Part shown: positions 12,181-23,180 of the stretch, piece by piece
Numbering within the stretch: the first letter of the stretch is position 1
Layout of the letters: each line of letters opens with the position of its first letter
NCBI GenBank assembly: GCA_036583965.1
Contig: JAZBQD010000013.1
Coordinates: 8,988,763-9,052,762 of the forward strand
Length of the DNA stretch: 64,000 nucleotides
DNA from: Prunella strophiata
Lineage: Eukaryota; Chordata; Aves; Passeriformes; Prunellidae
Direction of reading: 5' to 3'
Made by a program: the position numbers and the translations under genes
The notes under the pieces: model-generated
The model's database searches: none
Told to the model about the DNA's origin: nothing
The model's input: only the letters and a program-made list of their open reading frames with translations

Positions 12181-12850
12181 ACGCAAGTGTTGCAGAGCTC
12201 CGAAATAAACCGGGCTAACTAATGGCTTTGCTAAACACTGCAGTCGCTGGCGATGATCTCCGTGGCCATTCCCTGTGAGAGAGGGTTGAAATCTGCCGGC
12301 GAATCCCGACATTTTTGGAGCCACCAGTGGGCCGCACGCTCAGAGACGCGCTCGCTTCCCCGTTCCGCTCGGCTGCAGCTTCGCCGTGATGTAGCAGATT
12401 GTTTGGAGGGATCCATGTCAGGATATTTTAGGGAAGTCAGCGCGAGCATTGCTGTGAATACAGCATCTCTGCGCGTCGCACAAATCCCTTCCCCGCTCGG
12501 AAGGAGCCTGGCAGCGCGGAGCTCTCCGAGGGCTGCTGCAGGCGAAGACGGAGGGGCTGTGGTGGAGGCAGATGGACCCGCACAGCTCTGCGGGGATGGA
12601 GCCTGGCTGTGCAGCAGCGCTCGCTGTTGTCCTAACGAGAGCCTGAGGGTCTCGGCAGGACTCGGATCCCGCAGGATGTGTGGCACCCTTCCCCGGCACC
12701 GCGGGCAGAGCGCTGCTGACAGCGGGCACTCGCACCCCTGGGCACCGGCGCCGCGTCTGCGTCCTCCTGAGCAGCTTTGGAGGCTGGTTGGAGATAGCAG
12801 CACGGTGACTTTGTTCGCATCAGCCCACAGACTGCTTAATTAGTTAAAAT
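12181..12850. other. CpG-dense patch (possible orphan CpG island)
   Basis: Clearly raised CpG density against the neighbours, especially 12290-12390, 12430-12560 and 12640-12760. Frames of about 190 codons run on both strands over the same DNA, as expected when stop codons are depleted by GC content; neither translation resembles a known family. It could be an unmethylated promoter/enhancer island or a non-coding first exon. Confidence 0.4.
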
Positions 12851-13668
12851 TTTACTCCAGATTAACTTGATTTGAGCTGTCCAGTCTGCGGTTTCGGCTG
12901 CCTCCCGGTGCTCCCAGCCATAGGGGAGCAGCGCCGGGAACGCCACCCCGGCTGCAGGATTCCCCCTCTCTCACGCTCTGCATGGGAGCTGCAGACTCTT
13001 TCAGCAAAGCCAATTTCAGTCAACCTGGTTTCTCTAAAATACATCGACTTCAGTAGTGTTTTGTACAAAGGGAAGGAAAAAAAAATCCTAAATATTTTCC
13101 TTGGGATAAACTCCTGTGTTAGAGCCACGTCCCTTTCATGCTGTTGCACATGGGCTGGTATTTAAGGCAGGGACTTATTGTATAACCCAGTGCCTGTGGG
13201 ATTAAAAAAAATAAAAAAAACCCCAGTCTCCATGGAAATGGAGGCCATATCTTTTGAAAACTGTATCAGAGCTCTCTATCCTCTCCCCTTTATCATTGTA
13301 TTTTAACCTACCAGCTGCATATTTAAGAGCAGAGCTTGCAAGATGATCTTACCCTTTTTTATTATTTTCCCTTATGTGTTAAGGGAGGGAATACTGACAG
13401 GGACAAGTGACAGCTCGCTAATTATTCCCTTACTGCCACTGCTGTTCTTGTTTTGGACGTGTTGCTCATTTTCCTCTGCTCTTCGCACTGAATAATGCAT
13501 GGGTCCCTATCAGTATTCATGCGGTACCTTCGGGAACTGCCAGCCTAACTAGCTGATAACTGATTCAGTTTGTAACCGGTGCCTTTGGGAGTTGCAAGGA
13601 AAAGTAGCCAAGAACAAATTTAACACTTCTTTCTCATTGCCTCAGAACATCAAGGAGAGGTACAGGAG
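12851..13668. other. AT-rich candidate conserved block
   Basis: After a short CpG-bearing stretch (12890-12950), 12990-13600 is AT-rich and single-copy with homeodomain-like cores and A-rich runs (13078-13086, 13205-13220). It sits between two CpG-dense patches. Regulatory role is inferred. Confidence 0.3.
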
Positions 13669-14060
13669 GGCTGCGCATGAAATCCATTCGTTGCCTAGAG
13701 CTGTTGGAGGTGCGGAGCTGCAGCTCTCGCGTTTAACCCAGCGCCCGCGGCCGCGGGGTCAGCGCGATCCAGATGGGAGCGCCGGGAGGGAGCGGGCCGG
13801 CTCGCCGCGATCCCAAAGCAGTTGTTTTCAGCAGATGCCCTCTCTAGGCTTTGCGGGGAGGTGCCAAGAAAAGCCACCCCAGAGCCATCTGTACTTCGGA
13901 GCGGCAAATAGTGCGAGCCTGGCGCCGGCGCTGGGAGCGCTCCGGGCTATCGGCTGCTATCGGCGTGGCACGGGCACATCGGGGCGGGGACCCTGCCGGG
14001 CTCAGCCGGGCACCCCCGGAGCTCAAACTGCCCCTGCCGGGACCCCCGAGCAACACTGAG
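13669..14060. other. CpG island-like patch
   Basis: I count roughly 19 CpG dinucleotides in 13669-13820 alone, including a run of alternating CG around 13740-13757, and CpGs continue to about 14050. Frames on both strands are unrecognised and lack splice context. A promoter, enhancer island or the 5' exon of an unseen transcript are all possible. Confidence 0.5.
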
Positions 14061-17000
14061 CCTGGTCCCTTACAGCAAGGTCCGTCCCGCTCCAAAGCAG
14101 CTTCGAGAGCCCCCTCCCATCCCAGGGAGAGCACAAAGCGAAGGAGGATGGGTGAAAGCCATATCCGCTCTTGCTCTGTTAAATACTACTGTGAGAGGGA
14201 AGAAAAGGGAGAAAGCCTGGCATTTCCCGTGTGCCACGTTTGTTAGAGGTGCCTGGTTATGCTGGTGCTGCAGCAAACACATTTCCTGCCCCACAAGGAG
14301 GGAGGGATGGAGCTGCTCTGCTGGAAGAGCGCTGCTCCCTCCACAGAAGGATGAAAAACTGCTCTGAGCAGTTGGCTGAATATTCTTACTCGAGCTTTTC
14401 ATCTGACATGTGTCAGATGGTGTGACCTTACCCACCCGTGATGGCATGACCTCAGCAGCCATCTCCACAGCTTTGCTCCTCTCCAAGTGCAGATATATAT
14501 TTAAAATACTGCCGTGGAGGAAGAGAGGAGTTGGGTTTGGGGTTGCGTCAAAGTTGTCAGACGTGTCTTCTGCAGGAGCTGAAAGCAGATGGGGAGATGA
14601 CCTCGTGGGCGTCCATCATGCCTCATGCAAGGGACAGAGGTTCCTGCAGGAAAATTTTAAAGGTCTTTCTTGGAGCCTGCACTAGGAGCTGTTTCCCTGG
14701 TTCAAACTCAAAGAAGTTTGGTTGAGGAAGTTTAGAAGCTCTCCTCGCCAATAAAGATGATCCAGGTGGGCGCTAGGCAGGACGTGAGGTTTGTGCACAA
14801 GGGACAGAGCTCTTGAAGCACAGCCAGACTTGGGAGCAAATTCATCAAGACCCAGCAGAAAAGCCACATCTGGGCTGTGCTCAGACAGGGCTGGGGTTTG
14901 GGGATTCCATCACTGACCCCTGAGTGCTGTCAGCCTCTTCAGACACAGAAAACAGGCTGGAGGGATGTGGTGACCCAGCTCAGAGAGCTCTTGACTCAAA
15001 CAAAGCTGCTGTGTGTTTAATTGATTCCTCTCCACTGTTCCCATTTCAAGCTTTTCTGCACTTCCTCTGCTTCCCTGCCCCCAGTGCCAGTTGACCAACT
15101 GGCCACAGCAGGAAATCCTGGGTGATCTGTCCCATCAGCCCTTAAGGAAACAGGCAGGCCAGGTGGTCACTGAAAGCCAGTGACTCAGGAGGGGACCAAC
15201 CTCTTTCTCCTTCTGGGTTCTGCAAAACTTGGCAGCAGTTTGTACTTAGAACTGCTAAAAAACCCATGGCTAATCAGGCAAAATTAGTGACATCTTTTAA
15301 AAGGTAAAACACAAGTTAAATAATGCTGGTCTCTTCATCTTGCTGTCCTATAATTGCAGATTAAAAAAAAAAAAAGAAAACAAAAAGGATGTCAAAGAGA
15401 AATTGAACTACAGAATTGAAAATCCCTCAGCAATGTCTACACTCAGATTTCTTGCCCCCAACCTGCTGGAGAGGTTTGGCTCCAGTGGCAGTGGGCACGT
15501 TGTGGGCTTGGCAGCATCATCCCTGTGCCTGTTCCAGGGAACAATTCTCCCCAGCCATAGTAAGCCTTGGAAACACGTTCACCAGTGTCTGTGGAGCCTC
15601 TGGGGAGCCCCTTGGAAGACAAGGAAAAAAGCCTCAAGATACTGTATGTCAGTCTATCTCTCACTATAATTACCTTTATTGATTGGGGACTCATTTACAT
15701 TTCCATATCTCCGAGTTTCCTGTTAGTGTGCCTGTTTAGATGTGTTCATGGATCAGATTTCAGGAGATTTCATCCCAGGGAAAAAAAAAAAAAAAGCCTT
15801 GTTATGTATGAACTCCATGCAAATCTCAAAAGAGAGGTGATGAGGCTTTATGGCAAGAAATAACATCAGAAACTGTTGGATGAGTGGAAGGAGAGAAGAG
15901 GGAGCAGCCATGGCAGCAGAGCCATTTGTCACAGCGTCCCCACCACACAGAATGCTCTGCACAGAATCCCTCCTTTTAGGGAAGCCCAATATTTCCTCAA
16001 AATAAAGAGCAGAAATGCATGAGGAACACAAAACCACCAAACCAGAAATTCCTCTCTCCTGCAGGTTTGTGACATGTCCTGAGGGGAGAGCTGCTCTTGC
16101 AGATGGGCACAGAAATACCTGCTTAGCTTGGGCTCAGAACTGGCTGAGGGTGGCTGCTCTGCCCTGCTGACAGAAATCCTGCTCATGTTCTCCCTGCTGT
16201 GCAGCCCCACGTGTCCTGGCTGGTGGCAGAGCTCCCCCAGCCTGAGCCCCTCACCCCAGTGCCATGGGGACACCTCCAGCTCCGGGTCACGTCCCCAGGG
16301 AAGGGGTGGCAGACACTGGGTGTGGAGAAGAGAAAGCCTGCAAGTGGCAAAAATACCTTTTGATGACAAAAGGGGAGCAGTGAGAGTGCCTGGAGGGAGG
16401 TTTCAGGTTAGCAGTAAGTAGCTGTGATCCCCAGAGGAATTTAAATTGCCTTGCACTGCTTCTCACTGGAGAGAGAGGGAGAAGTGGGAGAGGGTCAGAC
16501 TTCTGCATCCCCCCTGCATCACACCCAGCCACAGCACATCTGGGACCAGATGTTCACTGCTTCCCTGGCTGGGGCAGTCCCAGTCACCAGGGCTCAGAGC
16601 AGTCCTGACTCAGTGATCAGGGCTGCAGGGATCTCTGAAAACAGCCCTCACCCCCCTGTGCAGCCCCTCTCAGCCTGCCTGCTCCGTCTCACCCAGACTA
16701 GACACAGAATCTGCTCCAAAAATGGATGTTTTTCACATTAAAGAGCTGCACAAACATTTTATTTCCCATTTGTGGCCCTTTTGCAAACAGCAGAGAATCC
16801 ACTCTTTCCTCCAGAAGATTTGTGTCTGAGGGAGCTCCCAGGCTGACATAAAGCTGCCCATACTTTCAAGAGGCCTCTCTGGTAAGCTCTTATTTCTTGG
16901 AATCCTTCCCAAAACGAGGCAGTATCACTTATGGGAAGCAGAGAACAGGAGTGATGTGAAGCCCTGAGAAACCCTTCCCGTTTCAGCAAAGGCACAAGTG

Positions 17001-17221
17001 TCACGTCTCTGCAGAAATATCAATTATATTTCCTGTACAGCTAATGAGATAGCAGTTGGCAAACATCTCAGGTAAACAGACATAGCCTAGCAGATAATTT
17101 GGGCTTTTGGAATAACAATTCCCTGTTCCTAAGGTGTCCCTGAGTGCTGCACCCACTGCTGTGCCCAGGTAAAGCCTGGAGTAAACAATGGAGTGCAGTG
17201 AAACCTCAGTGAAATGTCACA
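14061..17221. other. Unique non-coding DNA with short A-tracts
   Basis: Single-copy sequence of ordinary composition. It includes a 20-bp E-box palindrome (listed separately), an A13 run at 15363-15375 and an A15 run at 15781-15795. No coding frame is convincing and no transposon tail was recognised. Confidence 0.45.
14400..14419. promoter_or_regulatory. Perfect 9-bp inverted repeat with two E-boxes
   Basis: CATCTGACA-TG-TGTCAGATG: perfect arms of nine with a 2-bp spacer. Each arm holds an E-box (CATCTG / CAGATG) and a TGACA/TGTCA half-site of the kind bound by MEIS/TGIF-type TALE factors. Binding is inferred from motif match only. Confidence 0.35.
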
Positions 17222-17590
17222 GGGCTGGGGAAGGGTCGTATGAGGAGCAGCTGAGGGAGCAGGAGGGGCTCAGCCTGGAGAAAAGGAGGCTCAGGGGAGA
17301 CCTTCTGGCTCTGCACAACTCCTGACAGGATGGTGCAGCCAGGTGGGTTTGGAAGAAGCATTATAACAAGAGGAAATGGCCTCAGGTAGCTCTTTACCCT
17401 AAAGAGCTGCCCAGCCCTGGCACAGCTGCCCCAGGCAGTGTGGGGGCACCATTCCTGGCAGGATTTAAGAGACATGTGGATGTGGCACTTGGGGGAATTG
17501 GGTCAGTGGTGGCCTTGGCAGCGCTGGGGGAGTGGTTGGACTTTATGATCTTAGATGTCTTTTCCAACCCAAACCATTCCATGATTCTGC
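17222..17590 (+). mobile_element. CR1 LINE 3' end
   Basis: Carries the CR1 tail in order: 'gagcagctgagggag', 'ggctcagcctggagaaaagg', 'aaatggcctcagg', 'aggatttaagagacatgtgg', 'ttccaacccaaaccattcc' and a final ATGATTCTG octamer-type end. A segment around 17350-17400 is shorter than usual, so an internal deletion is likely. 5'-truncated, as normal for CR1; no reverse transcriptase domain remains. Confidence 0.92.
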
Positions 17591-19550
17591 AAGAGACCAT
17601 ATCTGATTCAGCATTATTATTAATCCCATATGTAGCTTATGAAGGGAGGAAAGGCAGTAATTAAGTGCAGTCATAAGTTAAAAGAACTGACCGTGTGTTT
17701 CTTGCTTGCCTGATCTCTGGCAGCGCCTCGTGTTTACTCAATCATCTGCTGCTGGTTCTGTAACCCTGTGTGCTCCCCTTGTCCCAGCCCTGGGCACGCT
17801 CAGGGGATGCCCTTCAGCTCCCAAAGTTCTCCTCAGAAAAGGGAAGGAACCAGCTAAGGAGTAGAAAAAGGGTAAGAAAATTCAGAAGAGTAAAAGGAAT
17901 TGGTAAAAAAAAAACCAACAAAAAAACCAAACCCAAAGCAAACAGAAAAGCCCCAAATCCTGAAGGGCAGCGAGATACAAAGACATAGAGGGCAAATACC
18001 TTCAGGAAGATGGTGACACTGGCAATGGCACAGAGTGTCATGGTCCAGCACTGGGCAGGGAGCCCTCAAGAGCCCCCAGGATCCCAAGAGGAGCCCCAGA
18101 GCCTGGCTACAGCTCAGCATGTGGCTCCAGGGCTCACAGCTGGCCTTTAAAGGTTGTGGGGGGCTTGTTCCTGCAATCCTGCTCCTCACAGGTGGCAACC
18201 TGGGTCAGGGGAAGCATGAGCCAGGGTGGGGGTCTTAGCTCTGTAGGTAATGGGGTTTGGGTAAATTTTGTGTGGGTTGTCCTTGTAGTATGGGGATGGC
18301 TTCTGGGCAAGGAATAAATGTGATTTTAGTCCTTTTTTGAAACAAAAAAAATAAATGTGTGCATTCTGGGAGATGCTGGTGGGGATGGTCCCCAGCTGTA
18401 GTGAGAGAGTGAAGTCTCTGCTCCTTGGGAACTCCTCTGCAGCTGCTCTCTGAGACCACTGGGAAAGGTCCTTCTAGACTGAGAGTAAGGTGACCCTTTT
18501 GGGGGAAAACACCGATTATTTGTGATGTCCTGGGAAGTTGTGAGCCATGAGGAGAACATGGACCTCAGCCTGGTTCTTCTGAAGCCATTTCTCAGGTGTT
18601 CCTAGATTTGGCTCCAGCTCTCTGAAATAAGGATGAGTTCTGAGCTCTCTCTGAGTTGTTCCTCTCCCTCAGGCACTGGAGGGATTTGGGTTTGTCCCTG
18701 CCTCCGGCCACTCCTCACTGTCTCTGTCACACCATGGTCACTTTGGATGCTCTCCAGTCCCTCCAGCCTCTCTGGTGGCTCTTCCACCTCCCTTTAGCCA
18801 CCCTCTGGTCCCTCCAGCTGCTCTCTGGCACCTCCAGCCCCTCTCTGGTGGCTCTGTCACACCAGGGTCCTTCTGGTGGCTCTGCTTTCCCACCCAGCCC
18901 TCCTGCCCCGGCGGCTGTGGCTGCTCCTCCATCCCCAGGATCAGTTTTCAGCCAGCCCCACGCTTTGCCCTCAGTCAGACTATTTAGTCTGGTTTTGGTG
19001 ACCCTGTCTGACTGCTCGGGAAGGAGCTCTCAGGTTTCTCTTTTCTCTGCAATCACTACATTTTTTTTTAAACAAATACCTTTGCGCCTCAGTCTCTCAG
19101 ACAGGCTTAAGGTGGTCCCATTTGCCTTCCTCGTGTGAGGAGACACGCTGGGAGTAGCCCTGGGATTTGCATTCCTTTGCTCTTGTGCTGTGGGAGTGCA
19201 GGGTTACCTTCCCTTATAAATCGCTGTGCAGTGGCCATTCAGGGCTAATATTTACAAAAATCCTCCTAAAAACAGAGGAATCCCCCTGCTTAATATCCAG
19301 GCAGGGCTTATCTCTGAGCACGAAAGCAAAGACACTGCTCGAGTTTTCTTTGGAGAAGTGATGATATAATTTTTGATTCGACTAATACGTGCTGAAAAAG
19401 CTCCTTGTGCTTTAAATGCGAATTTCAAAAGATTTAAAAGTTGCCACAAACTCTTTCCTTTGTGCTGCTCATGTTGTCCATGTCCAGGCAGGAGCTTGCC
19501 CTGCACCTCTGCATCTCAGGGGCTGAGTCAGCAGGAAAGGTTCCTTGTGG
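17591..19550. other. Unique non-coding DNA
   Basis: Single-copy. 18655-18960 (+) has loosely repeated 'tctggtggctct' words but no regular unit. A-rich runs occur at 17905-17935 and 18340-18350. The Leu/Pro-rich frame at 18656-19138 follows those words and is not a recognised protein. Confidence 0.4.
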
Positions 19551-19743
19551 GATGGATGGATGGATGGATGGATGGATGGATGGATGGATGGATGGATGGA
19601 TGGATGGATGGATGGATGGATGGATGGATGGATGGATGGATGGATGGATGGATGGATGGATGGATGGATGGATGGAGGGATGGAAGGAAGGATGGAGGGA
19701 TGGATGGAGGGATGGATGGAGGGATGGATGGAGGGATGGATGG
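19551..19743. repeat. (GGAT)n microsatellite
   Basis: About 193 bp of GATG/GGAT units; pure to about 19675, then interrupted by GGAGGGAT and GGAAGGAA variants towards the right end. The polarised decay suggests mutations accumulate at the 3' side. Frames encoding Trp-Met-Asp-Gly repeats are artefacts. Confidence 0.97.
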
Positions 19744-20659
19744 CTGCAGTGCTCATCACTCCATTTTGGTTTCATTGCTAAACTCCATTTGAAGGAGTTG
19801 ATCACTCATCAAGGGCTTTTCCTGCAGCATCCACAATCCAACAGCTGCCCAAGGCATAGGGCAGCTCTTTACAAAAAACGAGGCTCTGGAATGGGTTAAA
19901 AGTGTAAAATCTCTAACAAAAACCAAGCAAAGAGTAGATTTTAAAAACTAATTGTGAGGGCCTGGTGCCACATCAGACAATTTGTGGAGCTTCACACTCT
20001 GAGCAGTGAAAGTGCTGATGGTGCTGGGGTTGGGGAGGCCTTTGCATCGATCAGGAAAGAAAAGTGAGGCAGTGCCTGGTGCTGGGAGAGCGGGATCCAT
20101 CCCGATTTATTGGGCTGCCAGGAAGCACAGAGCGCTGGATGCAGATCGTTCAGCCGCTGCGTGCTAATGAAGGCTGCATTAATTACTCACTGTGGATTGA
20201 TTTCCATGATTTGTCTGTCTGGGCCTCTCAAATGGGTCTGAAGGAACTTGGTGCTTGACCTTCACTGTGTTCAATGAGAGCAGGGCGATGCCTCGTTCCC
20301 CAGGCTTTACAGGGAAAAAAAACATTTCTGGGAGTTGTCCCAGTGACCTTCCTGGGGGCAGCCCTGGCCTTGGCATCCCTTCCTGCCACAGGGATGAGTT
20401 TGGGGTTGTTTTTATTGCAACAGCTCTTGGTGTAGGGAACAGGGAGAGACTTCCCAACTCAGAAGGACAAGGCTGTGGGGTGGGAGCCCAGGTGCTCACC
20501 CCAGACCCCAAGTACTCATTGCAGGCTCTGGGTGTCCATCCAAGCTCCTGAGTTCTGATCCCTGATCTGGGCAGTTTTGGGGGACATTAGTGGGAGAAAT
20601 TGCAGCAAATTGATTCTAAAAGGTGTTCAGAGGGGTCCCTGCACCCCCTCCACTGCGCC
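19744..20659. other. Unique non-coding DNA with candidate regulatory block (20060-20260)
   Basis: 20060-20260 is a single-copy block with ATCGATC and ATTAATTA-type cores that looks regulatory. The rest is ordinary. No gene recognised. Confidence 0.3.
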
Positions 20660-20910
20660 GCCCAGAAGCTTTTCAAGTGGAACAGCCTGCAGCTATTACA
20701 ATAAACACCTCAGCCGCAACCTGGCTCTCATTTGCATATTAGCAGCCTTAATTTTGATGAAATATGCAAATGTATGCAAAATGAAATTCATCTCATAATG
20801 ACACAAGGCGATTAAACAATTTTTATGCTTAAATATTCTGTTTAATGAAATCAAACAGACCCATGCGTGTGACAAATTTGCCTCAGCATGGAGAAATTAG
20901 TGGATATCAA
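20660..20910. promoter_or_regulatory. Candidate conserved element with inverted POU octamer pair
   Basis: AT-rich single-copy block. CATTTGCATATT (20729-20740) and AATATGCAAATG (20761-20772) are a perfect 12-bp inverted repeat with a 20-bp spacer, each holding the POU octamer ATTTGCAT/ATGCAAAT; a further TATGCAAA lies at about 20773-20780. Octamers are bound by POU-domain factors (established). Enhancer function is inferred; hairpin formation is an alternative reading. Confidence 0.4.
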
Positions 20911-22829
20911 AAAACTACCCCAGAATCCCAAACATGGGCCGCAGTGTGCTGGGCATTGAAATCACCTCTTCAGTGGGAAAACAATGGGGATTCCTGATAA
21001 CCAAAGGAACTGGAAATCACATTACAGAGAAACACTAAAATAAGTTAGTGGCAAGGCACTTTGTTTCCTACTCTCCAAAGAAATCCCTCTCTCCGTCCAT
21101 CTTTTATTGATGTTCCAGATGTTAAATGGAGAAGACACTCTTGCTGGTTCTTTGTGGATATTTTTGTGTTTTAAATGAAAAGGTGATCATGTAGCAGCTG
21201 CAATCAGTGTCCAGGGTGGGTCTGGCATTGCTGGATGGGTCATGTGGCACAGGGGGTATGGGGTGCCCTGGCTGTGCTGGGGGTGCCAGAGCAGTGGAGA
21301 GCTCAGAGCCCCTCCAGGACCTGCTGTGGATCCCCTTGGGTCCCTCGTGGCAGTTCTGGGACAGCCCAGAGCATGGGCAGGCTCTGAAGGACTCAGCATC
21401 AAACTGGCTGAGATCTGCCTTGGTCCCATGGACTGAAATGACAGCGGGGTTGGAAACGATCTTTGCTTTCCATCCATCATTGCAGACTCATCCCAGATTT
21501 TCTGTCTGAAATCTTCTTTACCTCTCCCATCCAGATCCTCCTGTTTCCTCCCTCTCACTCCCTCATGTCTTGGCTGTTCCAGCTGTGCTCTTTCTCAGCT
21601 GTGTTTCTCTTGGTTGTATCCTGCATTGCCTTAATTCTTCCAAGTTCCATGTCTTTTGCTGTTGGGGGTATGTGCAGCTCATCCCAACTCAGCCCAGCTG
21701 AGTCTCACCTGTAAATTTTATAAACAGTGTGTTTATTGTCCTTTTCAAGGTATGAATGTTGCCTATAAGCCCCATGGGCCCAGGTGCCTTCCAGTGCCAC
21801 TGCCCTCCATTCCCCCATGGAACTCTTCCCACTGCTCCAGCTCTGCTCCAGCTCTCCAAACTCGGGCTCTGGAGCTGTCACACACCCTCCCAAGGCTCTG
21901 TGCATCTGGAAATGCCATTGTGCCTCCTGATTCACAGCGGGGCTTTAACTACTGCTCTCTCCTTCTGGCCTTCCCCTCCCCTCAGCAGCGTGTCCCCGAC
22001 TTCCCCTCCTCTCCTTCTGGGCTGTCATGGTGTAATTGATGATTTTAGGGAGTAGTTGACTCAGGCTGCCTGGTTTTGCTCTGTGAGTTCATTCCTGAGG
22101 CCGGTGCCTCACTGTCGGAGCGTGGGGCCGGGGCTGGGCTCATCCAGGCTCTGCTGCTCCCGTGGAAATGCACAGATTCACAGTTTGTCCCTGGCGTCCC
22201 AGGGAGCCCATGGTGCCATGCCACGCTGTGCCATGCTGAGCTGTGCTGCACAGAGCCACCTCCCCAGCCCTCAGCCCAGCCAACAGCTCCTGGGAGCTGC
22301 ACAAGCAGTTTTGCCTCCTTCCATCCCCCCGGTGAGACCCCAACCCCCTGCAGCCCCAGCAAAGGGATGGGTGGGCTCTGCCCCCTCCCTGCTGCCCTGG
22401 CCCAGGCTCCCTTGCCCTGTGCCAAAACTGACAGAGGCTGGAGCCCGGAGCTGCAGAGTGGGAGCCCTGCCAGGCCTCATAGCACAGCAGTGATGTAAGA
22501 GCAGAGAGTCAGCAAAACCCCCTGCACGAGCAGAGTTAACCCTCACAGCCGGGACGTGGCGGGATGAGCTGGGACACTCCTGAATGAGGGCTGGCACCTC
22601 CTCTGCTGGCACCCTGGGCACATTTTCCACGCTGAATTCCAGTGCCTGCTCCATTCCCAGGTGGTGGGGGGAGCTCTGTGCCACCTGTGCCAGGTAGGCA
22701 TCCCTGGGCTTCCTGCAGTCCAGTCCTGGCATCCTGCAGTGGGTGCCAATGCCACTGTCCCAGCTCACCCTCTGCCTGTCCCCTGCATTTAAATAATTCC
22801 TGAGGCAACAGGTTATGGGCTGAGAAGTT
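20911..22829. other. Unique non-coding DNA
   Basis: Single-copy, GC-moderate from 21190 to 22780. Overlapping frames up to 165 codons on both strands are unrecognised. No transposon tail seen. Confidence 0.4.
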
Positions 22830-23180
22830 CTTAAATTATCTGAGCAAGTTTATGAACTTTCACGGCATGGAATGGATGTGACATTTCCTCTCCATAATAA
22901 ATGTTCATCAGAAATGACTTGATCCAAACAACCTTGTGCTGCAAAGCCACCGGGCCATGAAAAACCTTTGACAAAACAATCTCCTTTAAACGTGGCTTTG
23001 CTGGAATTAGGGCTGATTGTGATCGGATGTCTCAGTATTCTGACCTTGTTATATTCCCATTATTTTGACAATTCACTGATTATTTGTAATATTTCACTCT
23101 GGATGAGTATTCTCACACAGTGAGGTACCTGCAAGCTCTGGATTCATTTTTCTGTATGGATTTGGCTTGATCAGGAAGAG
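22830..23180. other. AT-rich block, possible regulatory DNA
   Basis: Single-copy AT-rich sequence with TTAT/ATTATT runs around 23045-23100 and no repeat signature. Nothing else recognised. Confidence 0.25.

Noticed and set aside
12231..12843. Opposed frames of 190-196 codons as a possible exon
   Set aside because: Both strands are open equally well because of GC/CpG content; neither translation resembles a known family.
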